In this document: positions 33,574 to 42,720 of the stretch, piece after piece
Layout: every line of letters starts with the position of its first letter
Position numbering within the stretch: the first letter of the stretch is position 1
Source of the DNA: Pauljensenia sp902373545
GTDB taxonomy: Bacteria; Actinomycetota; Actinomycetes; Actinomycetales; Actinomycetaceae
Assembly (NCBI RefSeq): GCF_041432775.1
Contig: NZ_JAPWAG010000005.1
Location: forward strand, 62,001 to 126,000
DNA: 64,000 bases
Reading direction: 5' to 3'
Notes under the pieces: model-generated
What the model saw: only the letters and a program-made list of their open reading frames with translations
Database searches by the model: none
What the model was told of the DNA's origin: nothing
Made by a program: the position numbers and the translations under genes

Positions 33574-35076
33574 ATGACAATCAACCTGTGGGTCAACGGC
33601 GAAGAGTACGTCGCTCACTCGGACAAGACCATCGGCGTCGAAAACCCCGCCACCGGCAAGGTCGTCGACCAGCTCGCCCTCGCCGACAAGCACTGCCTCG
33701 ACCGCGTCGTCGAGATCGCCCGCGAGGCACAGAAGGAATGGGGCCGCACTGCCCTGGCCAAGCGCGTCGACATCATGTTTAAGTTCCGCCAACTCGTCAT
33801 CGAGCACCAGGACGAAATCGCCGACGCCATCGTGCGTGAGGGCGGCAAGACCCACGGCGACGCCCTCGGAGAGATCGCCCGCGGCCGCGAGACCATCGAC
33901 TTCGCCTGCGGCATCAACGCCGCCCTCAAGGGCGAGTTCACCGACCAGGCCTCGACCGGCGTCGACGTGCATACCCTGCGTCAGCCCGTTGGCGTCGTCG
34001 CCGGCATCTGCCCCTTCAACTTCCCGGCCATGGTCCCCATGTGGATGCACCCCGTCGCCCTGGCCACCGGCAATGCCTTCATCCTCAAGGTCGCCTCGGT
34101 CGTCCCCAGCGCCTCGCTGATCATCGCCCGCCTCTACAAGGAAGCCGGCCTGCCCGACGGCCTGTTCAACGTCATCGCCGGTAACCGCGACCTCGTCTCC
34201 GACATCCTCACCCACCCCGGCATCGATGCCATCTCCTTTGTCGGCTCCACCCCGGTCGCCCACATCGTCCAGGACACCGGCGTCGCGCACGGCAAGCGCG
34301 TCCAGGCCCTGGGTGGCGCGAACAACCACGCGATCGTCATGCCCGACGCGGACATCGAGTTCGCCGCGCAGCACATCAGCGCCGGCGCCTTCGGTGCGGC
34401 CGGCCAGCGCTGCATGGCCCTGCCCGTCATCGTCGCGGTTGGTGGCGTCGAGGAGAAGCTGGTCCCCGCGATCAAGGCGCGCGCCGAGAAGATCGTTGTT
34501 GGCCCCGGCACCGACCCGGCCTCCGAGATGGGCCCGGTCATCACCCGTTCCTCGCAGGAGCGCATCACCAACTGGATCGACGAGGCCGAGGCTGCGGGCG
34601 CCACCATCGTCCTCGACGGTCGCGGCTACCGCCCCGAGGGCGAAGAATACGCGGACGGCTTCTGGATGGCCCCCACGATCATCGATGGCGTGGACCGCGG
34701 CCTGAGTGTCTACTGCGAAGAGGTCTTCGGCCCGGTCCTGGTCGTCGTGCATGCCGACACCTACGAAGAGGCCATCGAGATCGTCAACTCCTCCGAGTTC
34801 GGCAACGGCTCCGCGATCTTCACCTCCGACGGCGATACCGCCCGCCACTTCGTCGTCGATGTCGAGGCCGGCATGGTCGGCGTCAACGTGCCGATCCCGG
34901 TTCCGGTCGCCTACTACTCCTTCGGTGGCTGGAAGGAGTCGCTGCTGGGCGACACTCACATCCACGGCCCCGAGGGCGTGCGCTTCTATACGAAGGCCAA
35001 GGTTGTCACGACCCGCTGGCCCAAGCGCGGCGAGAAGGTTGGCTACGTCGGCATGAACTTCCCGACGAACGCCTGA
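33574..35076 (+). CDS. mmsA: Methylmalonate-semialdehyde dehydrogenase (CoA-acylating)
   Basis: The 500-residue aldehyde dehydrogenase converts malonate semialdehyde, the last inositol-pathway intermediate, to acetyl-CoA (the IolA function). Diagnostic parts are GVVAGICPFNFPAMVPMWM, FVGSTPVAHIVQDTG, and AAGQRCMALPV with the catalytic Cys. GAAAGG precedes the ATG at 33574. It has its own operator and terminator, although it directly follows iolCBD. Valine degradation is an alternative role for this family, but the context favours inositol. Confidence 0.94.
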   Translation: MTINLWVNGEEYVAHSDKTIGVENPATGKVVDQLALADKHCLDRVVEIAREAQKEWGRTALAKRVDIMFKFRQLVIEHQDEIADAIVREGGKTHGDALGEIARGRETIDFACGINAALKGEFTDQASTGVDVHTLRQPVGVVAGICPFNFPAMVPMWMHPVALATGNAFILKVASVVPSASLIIARLYKEAGLPDGLFNVIAGNRDLVSDILTHPGIDAISFVGSTPVAHIVQDTGVAHGKRVQALGGANNHAIVMPDADIEFAAQHISAGAFGAAGQRCMALPVIVAVGGVEEKLVPAIKARAEKIVVGPGTDPASEMGPVITRSSQERITNWIDEAEAAGATIVLDGRGYRPEGEEYADGFWMAPTIIDGVDRGLSVYCEEVFGPVLVVVHADTYEEAIEIVNSSEFGNGSAIFTSDGDTARHFVVDVEAGMVGVNVPIPVPVAYYSFGGWKESLLGDTHIHGPEGVRFYTKAKVVTTRWPKRGEKVGYVGMNFPTNA

Positions 35077-35095
35077 CACTAACGACGCTCTCATG

Positions 35096-35131
35096 AAAGG
35101 CGGGGTAGGTCTGTCGATCCGCCCCGCCTTT
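35096..35131 (+). terminator. Hairpin terminator of mmsA
   Basis: AAAGGCGGGG (35096-35105) pairs with CCCCGCCTTT (35122-35131), followed by CGTCTC. Confidence 0.8.
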
Positions 35132-35141
35132 CGTCTCATTA

Positions 35142-35151
35142 TGTCTGGACA
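35142..35151. promoter_or_regulatory. Isolated operator-like palindrome in a convergent region
   Basis: TGTCTGGACA is the exact reverse complement of the core of the iolE operator (TGTCCAGACA). No gene starts nearby in either direction, so it may be a leftover of a lost inositol gene or a chance match. Confidence 0.35.
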
Positions 35152-35280
35152 TGTCTAGTGCATTAGTGAATGAACGTGTGGATAGCCTGCGCGAGTAGGC
35201 GGCCGCCCCCGGGCGAGCGGAGGTGCGGTGGGCGGTCCTCGCGCCGCACGGAAGTCCGGCGGTGGGGTGCTGAGGGGAGG

Positions 35281-36480
35281 CTAGCGGGCCACGGCCTCGT
35301 TGATGACGGAGGCAACCTCGCGGGCAACCGACGCCCACGTGAAGTGCTCGCGCACCCGCGCGCCGACGGCCGCCGCGCACGAGGCGCGACGCACCGGGTC
35401 GGTGACGGCCTCGCGCAGGGCGGGCACGAGCGCGTTCGTGAGCTGCTCCGACGTGGCGCCGTCGACGATCCAGCCCAGAGCGGGGGAGGTGATAACTTCT
35501 TCGGTCCCGCCGCGCGGCGTCGCAATGATCGCGCAGTCGCCTAGGGCAGCCTCGAGGATGGAGGTGGGCAGACCCTCGGGGTACATCGACGGGTAGACGA
35601 ACACGTCGGAACGACGGTAGAGGCTCATGACGCCGGGGAAGTCCAGCTTGCCGAGGAACGTCACGGCGGGGTCGGAGCCGTAGCGTGCGTGCAGCTCGTC
35701 CTCGATGGGGCCGGAGCCAGCCACGGCCAGGCGCAGCGGTACGTCGGGCAGCTCGGCGCGCAGGCGCGCGAAGGCGTCCAGCAGCGCGACGATGCCCTTC
35801 TCGGCGATGAGGCGGCCCGCGTAGGAGATGACGATCTCGGAGCCCTCGCCCCCGCGCGGCCACAGGCGTTCGTAGCGGTCGTCGGCCACGGCCGTATCCT
35901 CCGGCGTCACCGCGTTATACCACACGCCCGAGGCCTTGATTGTGAAGTGACGCAGCCACTTGTTGCAGTTGCGCGACACCCCATAGTAGGAGGTCACGTG
36001 CTTCTTGACGAAGTGGGTCAGGCCGTGCTCGTAGATGCCGCCGAAGAAGTCCAGCACGGGGTTGCCCACGCTCATGTGCGCGGTGCCGTGCTCGATGAGT
36101 GCGACCGGGCGGCCCAGGCGGTGCGCGAGGCGAGCGCCGAGCAGGCTCGTCAGGTGGAAACGCGTGTTGACGATGTAGAAATCCGCGTTCTCGGCCTCGA
36201 CGGCGGCCATCGTTTCCTTGAAGCGGGCGTCGCGCTTGAAGAAGGGGTAGCGCTGCTTGAAGATACTCTTGGTCGGCAGGCGGTAGATGCGCAGGCCGTC
36301 CTTGTCCTCGAAGCGGGGCAGGGACTCGTCGTGCAGGGACGTGACGATGAACACGTCGTAGCCGAGAAGTCGCAGCTGCTCGCTCAGGCGATCCTGGTAG
36401 CGTTCGATCCCGCCCAGGTAGGGCAGGAAGAACTCCATGAAGATTCCGACCTTGATGGGGGACTGAGAGCGGTCAGCCAT
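35281..36480 (-). CDS. Glycosyltransferase family 4
   Basis: This 399-residue GT-B glycosyltransferase begins with VGIFMEFFLPYLGGIERYQDR, the usual Gly-rich N-terminal strand. It has SYAGRLIAEKGIVALLDAF and the nucleotide-sugar motif region PEGLPTSILEAALGDCAII. GGAG stands 7 nt before the ATG at 36480, which overlaps the flippase stop by 8 nt. It is the last gene of the six-gene lic operon and probably adds a sugar to the polymer that LicD decorates. Donor and acceptor are unknown. Confidence 0.88.
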   Translation of the reverse strand: MADRSQSPIKVGIFMEFFLPYLGGIERYQDRLSEQLRLLGYDVFIVTSLHDESLPRFEDKDGLRIYRLPTKSIFKQRYPFFKRDARFKETMAAVEAENADFYIVNTRFHLTSLLGARLAHRLGRPVALIEHGTAHMSVGNPVLDFFGGIYEHGLTHFVKKHVTSYYGVSRNCNKWLRHFTIKASGVWYNAVTPEDTAVADDRYERLWPRGGEGSEIVISYAGRLIAEKGIVALLDAFARLRAELPDVPLRLAVAGSGPIEDELHARYGSDPAVTFLGKLDFPGVMSLYRRSDVFVYPSMYPEGLPTSILEAALGDCAIIATPRGGTEEVITSPALGWIVDGATSEQLTNALVPALREAVTDPVRRASCAAAVGARVREHFTWASVAREVASVINEAVAR

Positions 36481-37825
36481 TGACGGACTCCGTTTCGATA
36501 GGTGCGTTGCGAACGGGGATGAGCATGAACGCGACGAAAAGGATCGCGAGCAGCGCCATGGTTGAAGCATAGGCCAGGGACGCGCCCATCATCGCGTAGG
36601 ATCGCACGAGCGGGGCGGCCGCGACGTAGGCGGTGCCGCCCGCGATCAGGAAAGCGACGAGGACGGCGCGCAGGCGGCGCATGGTGGCCAGCGCGTAGTA
36701 GAGGATGACGCCGGCCGCGTTGAGGGCACCACCGAGGACGAGCACCATCAGCTCGGGCACGTAGTCGGACACGTCCGTGCCGAACACGAGGGTCAGCAGG
36801 GGAGCGCCAATAAAGTACGTGACGACGGCGACCAGCACGAAGGCTCCCGCGGTCGTGAGCAGGCCGCGGCGCACGATCGAGAAAAACTCGCCGCGCTTAC
36901 CTTCGGTCCAACGCAGCGCCATGCGCGTGAGCAGGGGGCGGAACACAAATAGGGAGAGCATGTTGATCGCGACGGCCGGCATGTAGATGATCGCGAAGAC
37001 GCCCAGCTGCTCGTCGCCGAGGTTCGCGTGGATCGCGAAACGCGGCGCGTTGGCCAGGTACTGGTTGAGGAAGGCGGCGATGAACAGAGGCAGACATTCC
37101 CACAGGATTCCGCCGATGCCTCGTGCATTGAAGGACGGGGCCAGGGAGAAGAGGCCGCGCGCGGGCAGCCCGTAGGCCACGACCAGCACGACGCACGTGA
37201 CCGCGAAGGTGACCAGCGTGGACAGGAGCAGGTCCTGGGTGAACCAGTACAGCCCCGACCACAAGAAGGTGGTCGTGAAGATGCGCGCGAAGCAGGCCTT
37301 ACCCGCGATGTCCAGGCGCCCGGAGCGTTGGAACTCCGAGTAATACACGTCCTCGAAGGCGTCGAAAATACGCAGGAGCGCCATGGCGGCGATGACCGTG
37401 AACGCCGGGTAGGGGTCCTTCGTCGAGGAGCTCCAGGAGTGGGAGAGGATCAGGCCCACCATGACCAGGCAGGTCAGGAGGCGCGTCGACAGGTAGGTGC
37501 CAAAATCGAAGCGTCGCCGCACGTCGGTCACGTGGAAGGTGCGCACCTCGTACAGGCCCACCGTCTGGTACTGCTGGCCGATCGCCAGGGCCAGGGTGAA
37601 CAGGCCGTACTGGGCACGCGCGAAGGTGTCGGTCGCGCCCGAGCGCATGATCGCCACGCCCATGATGACCACCGCGAGGCTGGACATGAGGGAGGCGGCC
37701 GTGTTCCACAGGTAGTCGCGCCCCAGCTGCCCACGCGATTCGAGGGCTTCCTCGGTGGTTTCCACCTGCTCGCCGGGGCCCTGGGCCTCGGGCATGGACG
37801 AGGCCGTGGTGTCCTGTTCGCTCAC
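36473..37825 (-). CDS. Wzx-type polysaccharide flippase
   Basis: The 450-residue membrane protein has about 12 predicted helices and the MATE-like layout of polysaccharide export flippases, with RDYLWNTAASLMSSLAVVIMG near the N terminus. The GTG start at 37825 overlaps the upstream LicD stop as GTGA, so it is translationally coupled. It would turn the lipid-linked glycan unit to the outer face. A second flippase gene lies at 43972, so the island probably builds two polymers. Confidence 0.85.
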   Translation of the reverse strand: MSEQDTTASSMPEAQGPGEQVETTEEALESRGQLGRDYLWNTAASLMSSLAVVIMGVAIMRSGATDTFARAQYGLFTLALAIGQQYQTVGLYEVRTFHVTDVRRRFDFGTYLSTRLLTCLVMVGLILSHSWSSSTKDPYPAFTVIAAMALLRIFDAFEDVYYSEFQRSGRLDIAGKACFARIFTTTFLWSGLYWFTQDLLLSTLVTFAVTCVVLVVAYGLPARGLFSLAPSFNARGIGGILWECLPLFIAAFLNQYLANAPRFAIHANLGDEQLGVFAIIYMPAVAINMLSLFVFRPLLTRMALRWTEGKRGEFFSIVRRGLLTTAGAFVLVAVVTYFIGAPLLTLVFGTDVSDYVPELMVLVLGGALNAAGVILYYALATMRRLRAVLVAFLIAGGTAYVAAAPLVRSYAMMGASLAYASTMALLAILFVAFMLIPVRNAPIETESVNG

Positions 37826-38721
37826 GCGCCGACTCCGTCCTGGGTCGCGGGGCCCGGGTCGAACGGTCCAAAGACGATGTGGAAGGGCTCGTGCGTGACA
37901 CGGTCCTCGGGATCCGGCACGCGCATGTAGTCGCCGTAGCCGCGCGTGAGCACGACGTCGTAGGCGGCGGGGATGCGCACGGTGATGTCGTCGAAGGGGA
38001 CGGACTTGGCGGGGAAGAGCTCGGCCTCCGAGGCGCTCCATCGCCTGGGATCGCGCGTCGAAAAGTCCCCGTACAGGGTCGTGCCGTCAGCGGCCAGCTG
38101 CGGGTTCTCACGCCCCTTGAGGGCGGCGCGCATCCAGCGGCGGTACAGGGAGGCCTCGTTCACACGCAGCGCCCGCATCCCCCAGTGCGCGCAGGCCATG
38201 GCCGCCGAGGCCAGCTGGCGTGCCGGCGTGGGCAGCCCCGTTGGCGGGTTGGGGATCGAGCGCAGGAACATGAGGCGCGCCCACAGCCACGTGCCGCGCG
38301 ACTGGGAGCGGAAGCGTGCCGGATCGGCCGCGATCTCGTCCAGGACGAACAGGTCCACGCCGATCGGCATGCGGAAGGCTCGGTCCTTGGCGACCTTCGA
38401 GACGAACTCGGAGCCCTTCAGGCCCAGGACGCCAAAGCTGATCGGGTAGTTGGAGTGCGAGGCGGGCGAGGCGATAAAGAACTCGTCCCCCAGGAGCGCG
38501 GGGGCCTCCGCGATGAAACGCTCGTAGTCCGCCCGGGGCATGCACACGTCCCCGTCGTCGTCCCAGGGGATGAAGCCCCGGTGGCGCACCGCGCCGATCG
38601 CCGTGCCACCGTAGGCGACGTAGCGCACGCCCAACAGGTCGCACACGCGGTCGATCTCAGCCAGGCACCGCCTGGTGACGCGCTGAATGGCTGCCAGGGT
38701 TGCGGGATCTGCCGCGCTCAT
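37822..38721 (-). CDS. licD: LicD-family phosphocholine transferase, copy A
   Basis: The 299-residue product has the LicD core: YVAYGGTAIGAVRHRGFIPWDDDGD, the nucleotidyltransferase-like GG...DDD active site, and ADYERFIAEAPALL. LicD enzymes move phosphocholine from CDP-choline to a glycan. The ATG at 38721 has CGGAGAG upstream. It is 31 nt downstream of copy B, from which it has diverged, so the two may decorate different residues, as LicD1 and LicD2 do in pneumococcus. Note WDDDGD here against WDDDID in copy B. Confidence 0.9.
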   Translation of the reverse strand: MSAADPATLAAIQRVTRRCLAEIDRVCDLLGVRYVAYGGTAIGAVRHRGFIPWDDDGDVCMPRADYERFIAEAPALLGDEFFIASPASHSNYPISFGVLGLKGSEFVSKVAKDRAFRMPIGVDLFVLDEIAADPARFRSQSRGTWLWARLMFLRSIPNPPTGLPTPARQLASAAMACAHWGMRALRVNEASLYRRWMRAALKGRENPQLAADGTTLYGDFSTRDPRRWSASEAELFPAKSVPFDDITVRIPAAYDVVLTRGYGDYMRVPDPEDRVTHEPFHIVFGPFDPGPATQDGVGA

Positions 38722-38752
38722 GTCTCTCCGATTCTTCGATGGGGTCGCGGGT

Positions 38753-39610
38753 CTACAGGGAGTCGGCGTAGGGGCCGAAGTCGATGACGGCCGCCTCGTG
38801 GTTGTAGCGTTTTTCGGGCGGGGGCAGCTGCATGTAGTCGCCGTAGCCCGCGCGCAGCAGCGAGTCGTACTCGTGCTGAATCATGACGGTGATGTCCTCG
38901 AAGGGGACGTCGATGGTGGGGAAGAACTCCTCCTCGCGCACGATCCAGTTCTGCGGGTCGCGCATCGTGAAGTCCGCGTACACGCCCGTGCCCGTGCCCT
39001 CGTAGCGGCGAACCGCCTTCTCCCAGCGGGCCTGTAGGCTGCGCGGCGTGGCCCGCACGGCCTTGAGGCCCAGGTGCGCCACGGTCGTCGCGGAGAAGAT
39101 CAGCGCCTTCTTCCACGTGGGCGTGTTGATCAGGTGAGGGCGAGGTGTTCCCTGAAGGAAGAGGAGGCGGCCCCACAGCCACGACTGGCGGGACATCTGG
39201 CGGAAGGCCTTCTCGTCGGCCGGGATCTCGTCCAGGGGCAGGATGTCCAGGAAGAAGGGCATGCGGTACTTCGAGTCCTTGTCGGCCTCCGGGATCAGGA
39301 GCGTGCCCGGCAGGACCATCTTCGTGAACATGAAGGGGAAGTCCTCGCGCGTGCGCGTGTTATCCAGGCGGAAACGCTCATCCAGCAGCGCGGGCGCCTC
39401 GGCCAGGAAACGCTCGTAGTCGGCGCGCGTCATCATTACGTCGATGTCGTCATCCCAGGGGATGAAGCCGCCGTGGCGGATCGCGCCAATCGCGGTGCCG
39501 CCGTAGACCGCGTAGGACACTCCGATGAGTCGGCACACCCGATCCAATTCAGCCAGGATCAGCGTCAGGAGTTTTTGGACCTTGCGCAGGTCGGCGTCGG
39601 GCGTCGTCAT
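38753..39610 (-). CDS. licD: LicD-family phosphocholine transferase, copy B
   Basis: The 285-residue paralogue of the previous gene has YAVYGGTAIGAIRHGGFIPWDDDIDVMM, ADYERFLAEAPALL and a C-terminal GYGDYMQLPPPEKR. The ATG at 39610 is preceded by GGAGGAC; the longer frame upstream reads into a spacer. It follows the exporter/importer gene by 56 nt in the lic operon. Confidence 0.92.
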   Translation of the reverse strand: MTTPDADLRKVQKLLTLILAELDRVCRLIGVSYAVYGGTAIGAIRHGGFIPWDDDIDVMMTRADYERFLAEAPALLDERFRLDNTRTREDFPFMFTKMVLPGTLLIPEADKDSKYRMPFFLDILPLDEIPADEKAFRQMSRQSWLWGRLLFLQGTPRPHLINTPTWKKALIFSATTVAHLGLKAVRATPRSLQARWEKAVRRYEGTGTGVYADFTMRDPQNWIVREEEFFPTIDVPFEDITVMIQHEYDSLLRAGYGDYMQLPPPEKRYNHEAAVIDFGPYADSL

Positions 39611-39666
39611 AAGTCCTCCGAATACGACTAAGCGGGTGGGCGCGCCTGCGCCCACCCGCCATTGTC

Positions 39667-40641
39667 TCACGCCTGGGAGCTCGTGACCTTCTCCGTTCGC
39701 TTGGGAAGCAGGTCACCCCAGTTGGAGGTGGCCGCCAGGACCGTGCCCACCAGGATCACGACGCAGCAGATGACCTGCGTGAGCGTCGGGATCGTTCCCT
39801 GCAGCACCAGGGCAAAGATGATCGCCCACGCCGAGTAGGAAATGTTCAGGGCCATGCCTCGCGAGGCGCCGATGGCCGACAGTGCCTTGTAGTAGAAGAG
39901 GTACGAGGCCGTCCCAGCCAAGCCGGCCAGGGCCACGACGCCCGCGGACAGGTGAGCCAGCGAGTGCAGCGTGAAGCCGAAGACGCCCGCGATGGGAGCA
40001 ACGATGAAGAGGTAGACCACGGCCGACGTGGTCTCGCGGATTTGGAGCGCCACCTCGTTATCCACGGCCTCGTCGCGCATGCCCCACGTGAGGATGACGG
40101 CCTCGGACCCCCAGCCGATCACGCACGCCAGCGCGCCGATGATACCCAGGATCGCGTTGCCGTCCTTAACGGGGTCGGAGGTTGCAGACAAGCCCGTCAC
40201 CACGATGGCACCAAGCGCCACCAGCAGCGCCACGATCTGACGCGGAGCCATGCGCTCCTTGAGCAGGGCGAACGCCAGCAGCGTTCCCAGGGCCGGGTAG
40301 AACGTCGAGATAATCGCTGTCAGGCCGGGGCCGATGTTGTCGATGGCAATCAGGTAGCCGCTCATGCCGATCGGGCCACCCAGCAGGGCCGCCACGACAA
40401 CCGACATACCCGGGCGGGTGCGAAGCCCGTTCCAGGTGTCCTTCAGGCGCCCGCGAATCGCCATGTAGACCAGGAGGATCACGGCGCACGCGACGTCGTG
40501 CAGGACCGCGCCAACGAGCGCCGACTGGCCGAAGCCGTCAAACGGAATCATGGCTAGCGCGATCGCTAGCACGACCGTGTCCAGGCCCCATAGAGCGCCC
40601 GAGAAGAAGCCGTAGCGCTTGCCTCCGTGCTGAGTTTTCAT
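39667..40641 (-). CDS. licB: LicB-like DMT-superfamily transporter
   Basis: The 324-residue product has ten predicted helices of the EamA/DMT type, beginning GFFSGALWGLDTVVLAIAL and containing ALGTLLAFALLKERMAPRQIVALL. In lic loci, LicB is the choline importer of this superfamily. Its ATG overlaps the stop of the choline-kinase fusion gene (ATGA), so uptake and activation are coupled at translation. Choline as substrate is inferred from context. Confidence 0.85.
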   Translation of the reverse strand: MKTQHGGKRYGFFSGALWGLDTVVLAIALAMIPFDGFGQSALVGAVLHDVACAVILLVYMAIRGRLKDTWNGLRTRPGMSVVVAALLGGPIGMSGYLIAIDNIGPGLTAIISTFYPALGTLLAFALLKERMAPRQIVALLVALGAIVVTGLSATSDPVKDGNAILGIIGALACVIGWGSEAVILTWGMRDEAVDNEVALQIRETTSAVVYLFIVAPIAGVFGFTLHSLAHLSAGVVALAGLAGTASYLFYYKALSAIGASRGMALNISYSAWAIIFALVLQGTIPTLTQVICCVVILVGTVLAATSNWGDLLPKRTEKVTSSQA

Positions 40642-42473
40642 GCCAGTTCACCCTCCTGGGAAACCTGCGCGCCCGAGGTCGAGGTGGCCTCGTACGAAGC
40701 GAGCAGGGAATCGATTGTGCGTGTCGCGTGCGAGTAGTAGATGTAGAGCCATTCGCCCACGTCGTCGCCTTCGGCCTCCTTGACCAGCGCCCACAGGTAC
40801 CAGCACCAGCCGGCGAAGACCTCGTAGGCAAAGAAGTGGCGCGCCTCGCGCTCAGTGGGGGTGTGCCCCAGGTAGTACTCGAGGGCAGCGGCCGCGCGTT
40901 CGCGGGTCATCTCCGCCGTGCACACGGTCATCGTGCCGAAGTCTGCTGCCATGTCCGACATGCCCGCGTACTCCCAGTCGATGAGGCTGATGGTGCCGTC
41001 CTTATCCACCAGGAAGTTCGGGGGGAAGAAGTCGTTGTGCGAGGGGACTTTATCGAAGCCGTCCGCGTCCGCGAATGCTTTCAGGCGCAGGACCTTGTCG
41101 CGCAGCTCAAAGTATCCGGGCACGTCAATCGGGCCGAAGGTCTTTAGGAGGCCCTCGTAGCGCAAGCCTTCGGTAACGAAGTCGAAGGAGCGGTCCAGGA
41201 CTCGACCGGAGGTGTGCAGGGCGCGGTCCATCTCCATAGCCGCTTTCAGTTCTTCGGGGCGGGTCACGTCCAGGTTGCGCACGTCGCGCACGAAACGCGA
41301 GAGCTTCCATCCCGCCGCCGGGTCGCCCGTGATGAAGGTATCGTCGATGCCGAGTTCGGCGGCCAGGCGCAAGCCGGCGAACTCTGCGCTGCGGTCCACG
41401 ATCTTCTCCGTGCCGATGCCGGGGTGGCGGTAGACGTACTCGTCGTCTCCGACCGCGAAGTGGCACGACAGGTTCGTGATGCCCTGCTTGAGCGGGTAGA
41501 AGTCGCGGATCTCCGACTTTGCGCAGCCCAGAGTCTCGACGATGTGGTCGAATACCTCGGAGTCGACGTTTTCGATGAACAGCGGATCGAAGTCACGCAC
41601 CTCGTCGACCGAATCGAACTCGTGGATGACGCCGTCGGGGTAGCGGCGGATCACCATGTCGAACGACTTGATGTGATCCAGGTAGATGGACTCCCACAGC
41701 TTCGAGACAGTCTCGGGCTTGTCGTAGACCTGTTCGAGGATCTCGCGGAACGTTGCGGAGAAGTTGCGGTCGAAGTAGACGTGGCCGAGCATGACCCACG
41801 CATCCTCGCCGCCCACGGTCGCGCCCGTGATGCGGTCGCCCGCGCCCACCTTGATGCACCACTCGTCGGTGGGGCCCTCGACGTAGTTGGCCGAGTAGTA
41901 GGACTTGTAGACGTAGGGTTCGAAGGGGTTCGTCGTGAAGTAGTCGTCCGAGGAACACACGTAGGTGTTGTCCAGGCGTTCCCGCACGCGCCACAGGGAG
42001 CCGTTGTTGTTACGCGTGGCGTACTCACGGTTGACGACGATGTCGACGCCGTACTTGTCGGCCAGGTAGAAGTAGTATTCCTTCTTGTAGCCGACGACCA
42101 GCGTGATATTCGTGATGCCGACCTCGTGGAGCTGACGAATCTGACGCTCGACCAGGATCTCGCCGCGCACCTTGAGCGTGCCCTTGGGACGCTCGTAGCT
42201 GATGGGGGCGAAGCGCGCGGACAGGCCGGCCGCCATGATGACGGCACCCGTGACGCGATAGGGTTCCAGTGCTGCGCGTCCCGCGTCGGTGATTGCGCGG
42301 TCCTCGATGTAACCGGCGGCCTCACACTCGCGCGATGCGGTGTTGACGCGGCCCAGGCTCATGCTGGTGGCCACGGACAGCGCGCGCTGCGTGAGGGCGG
42401 ATCCGGCCCGCGCCAGGGCGGTCAGGACGTTAAATTGGGGTTCGCTGAGAGTGCCAACGTTCGTCGAGGGCAT
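40638..42473 (-). CDS. Fusion of HTH domain, LicC-like cytidylyltransferase and LicA-like choline kinase
   Basis: The 611-residue protein has three parts. Residues 1-70 form a MarR-like winged helix (QFNVLTALARAGSALTQRALS). About 75-310 is a nucleotidyltransferase (VIMAAGLSARFAPIS, RPKGTLKVRGEILVERQI), the LicC activity making CDP-choline. About 320-590 is a choline/aminoglycoside-kinase fold (VPSHNDFFPPNFLVD, SLIDWEYAGMSD) with the catalytic Asp and metal ligands, the LicA activity. GAAAGG precedes the ATG. One protein would therefore phosphorylate choline, activate it and perhaps control its own promoter, which carries a palindrome at 42538-42555. It is first in the six-gene lic operon. Confidence 0.9.
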   Translation of the reverse strand: MPSTNVGTLSEPQFNVLTALARAGSALTQRALSVATSMSLGRVNTASRECEAAGYIEDRAITDAGRAALEPYRVTGAVIMAAGLSARFAPISYERPKGTLKVRGEILVERQIRQLHEVGITNITLVVGYKKEYYFYLADKYGVDIVVNREYATRNNNGSLWRVRERLDNTYVCSSDDYFTTNPFEPYVYKSYYSANYVEGPTDEWCIKVGAGDRITGATVGGEDAWVMLGHVYFDRNFSATFREILEQVYDKPETVSKLWESIYLDHIKSFDMVIRRYPDGVIHEFDSVDEVRDFDPLFIENVDSEVFDHIVETLGCAKSEIRDFYPLKQGITNLSCHFAVGDDEYVYRHPGIGTEKIVDRSAEFAGLRLAAELGIDDTFITGDPAAGWKLSRFVRDVRNLDVTRPEELKAAMEMDRALHTSGRVLDRSFDFVTEGLRYEGLLKTFGPIDVPGYFELRDKVLRLKAFADADGFDKVPSHNDFFPPNFLVDKDGTISLIDWEYAGMSDMAADFGTMTVCTAEMTRERAAAALEYYLGHTPTEREARHFFAYEVFAGWCWYLWALVKEAEGDDVGEWLYIYYSHATRTIDSLLASYEATSTSGAQVSQEGELA

Positions 42474-42519
42474 GCGATCACCTTTCGTTCACAGGGGTTG
42501 CCTGGGTGTTGCGTGTTCG

Positions 42520-42555
42520 AGCATAGCACCCATGTGACCAAATGTGAACATTTGG
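42520..42555 (-). promoter_or_regulatory. Promoter and operator of the lic operon
   Basis: On the minus strand, TTCACA (42543-42548) and TATGCT (42520-42525) are separated by 17 nt, a good housekeeping promoter. The palindrome CCAAATGT-GA-ACATTTGG (42538-42555) covers the -35 element, so a bound protein would block transcription. The HTH-bearing first gene product is the natural candidate. Confidence 0.65.
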
Positions 42556-42720
42556 TGGTGGTAAGCACATGATCCGTGTCGTGTGGCGGTCGTGTTTTCC
42601 TTGACATGCCGGGCCTGGTGGCGTGTCTTCACGCGCGGTGTCAGGGCCGACGCGCCCTGACAGATGCGGCTCGTTCGCAGGGGTGCGTTGCGGCCCCTCG
42701 CCTGCTCGGCGCGCCCTCGC

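Noticed and set aside
31384..35139. A leftward 1251-residue frame opposite iolD and mmsA
   Set aside because: It runs antisense to two well-identified enzymes and crosses a terminator and a promoter; composition is that of a shadow frame.
35142..35151. A regulated promoter after mmsA
   Set aside because: No gene starts within reach in either direction; listed only as an isolated palindrome.
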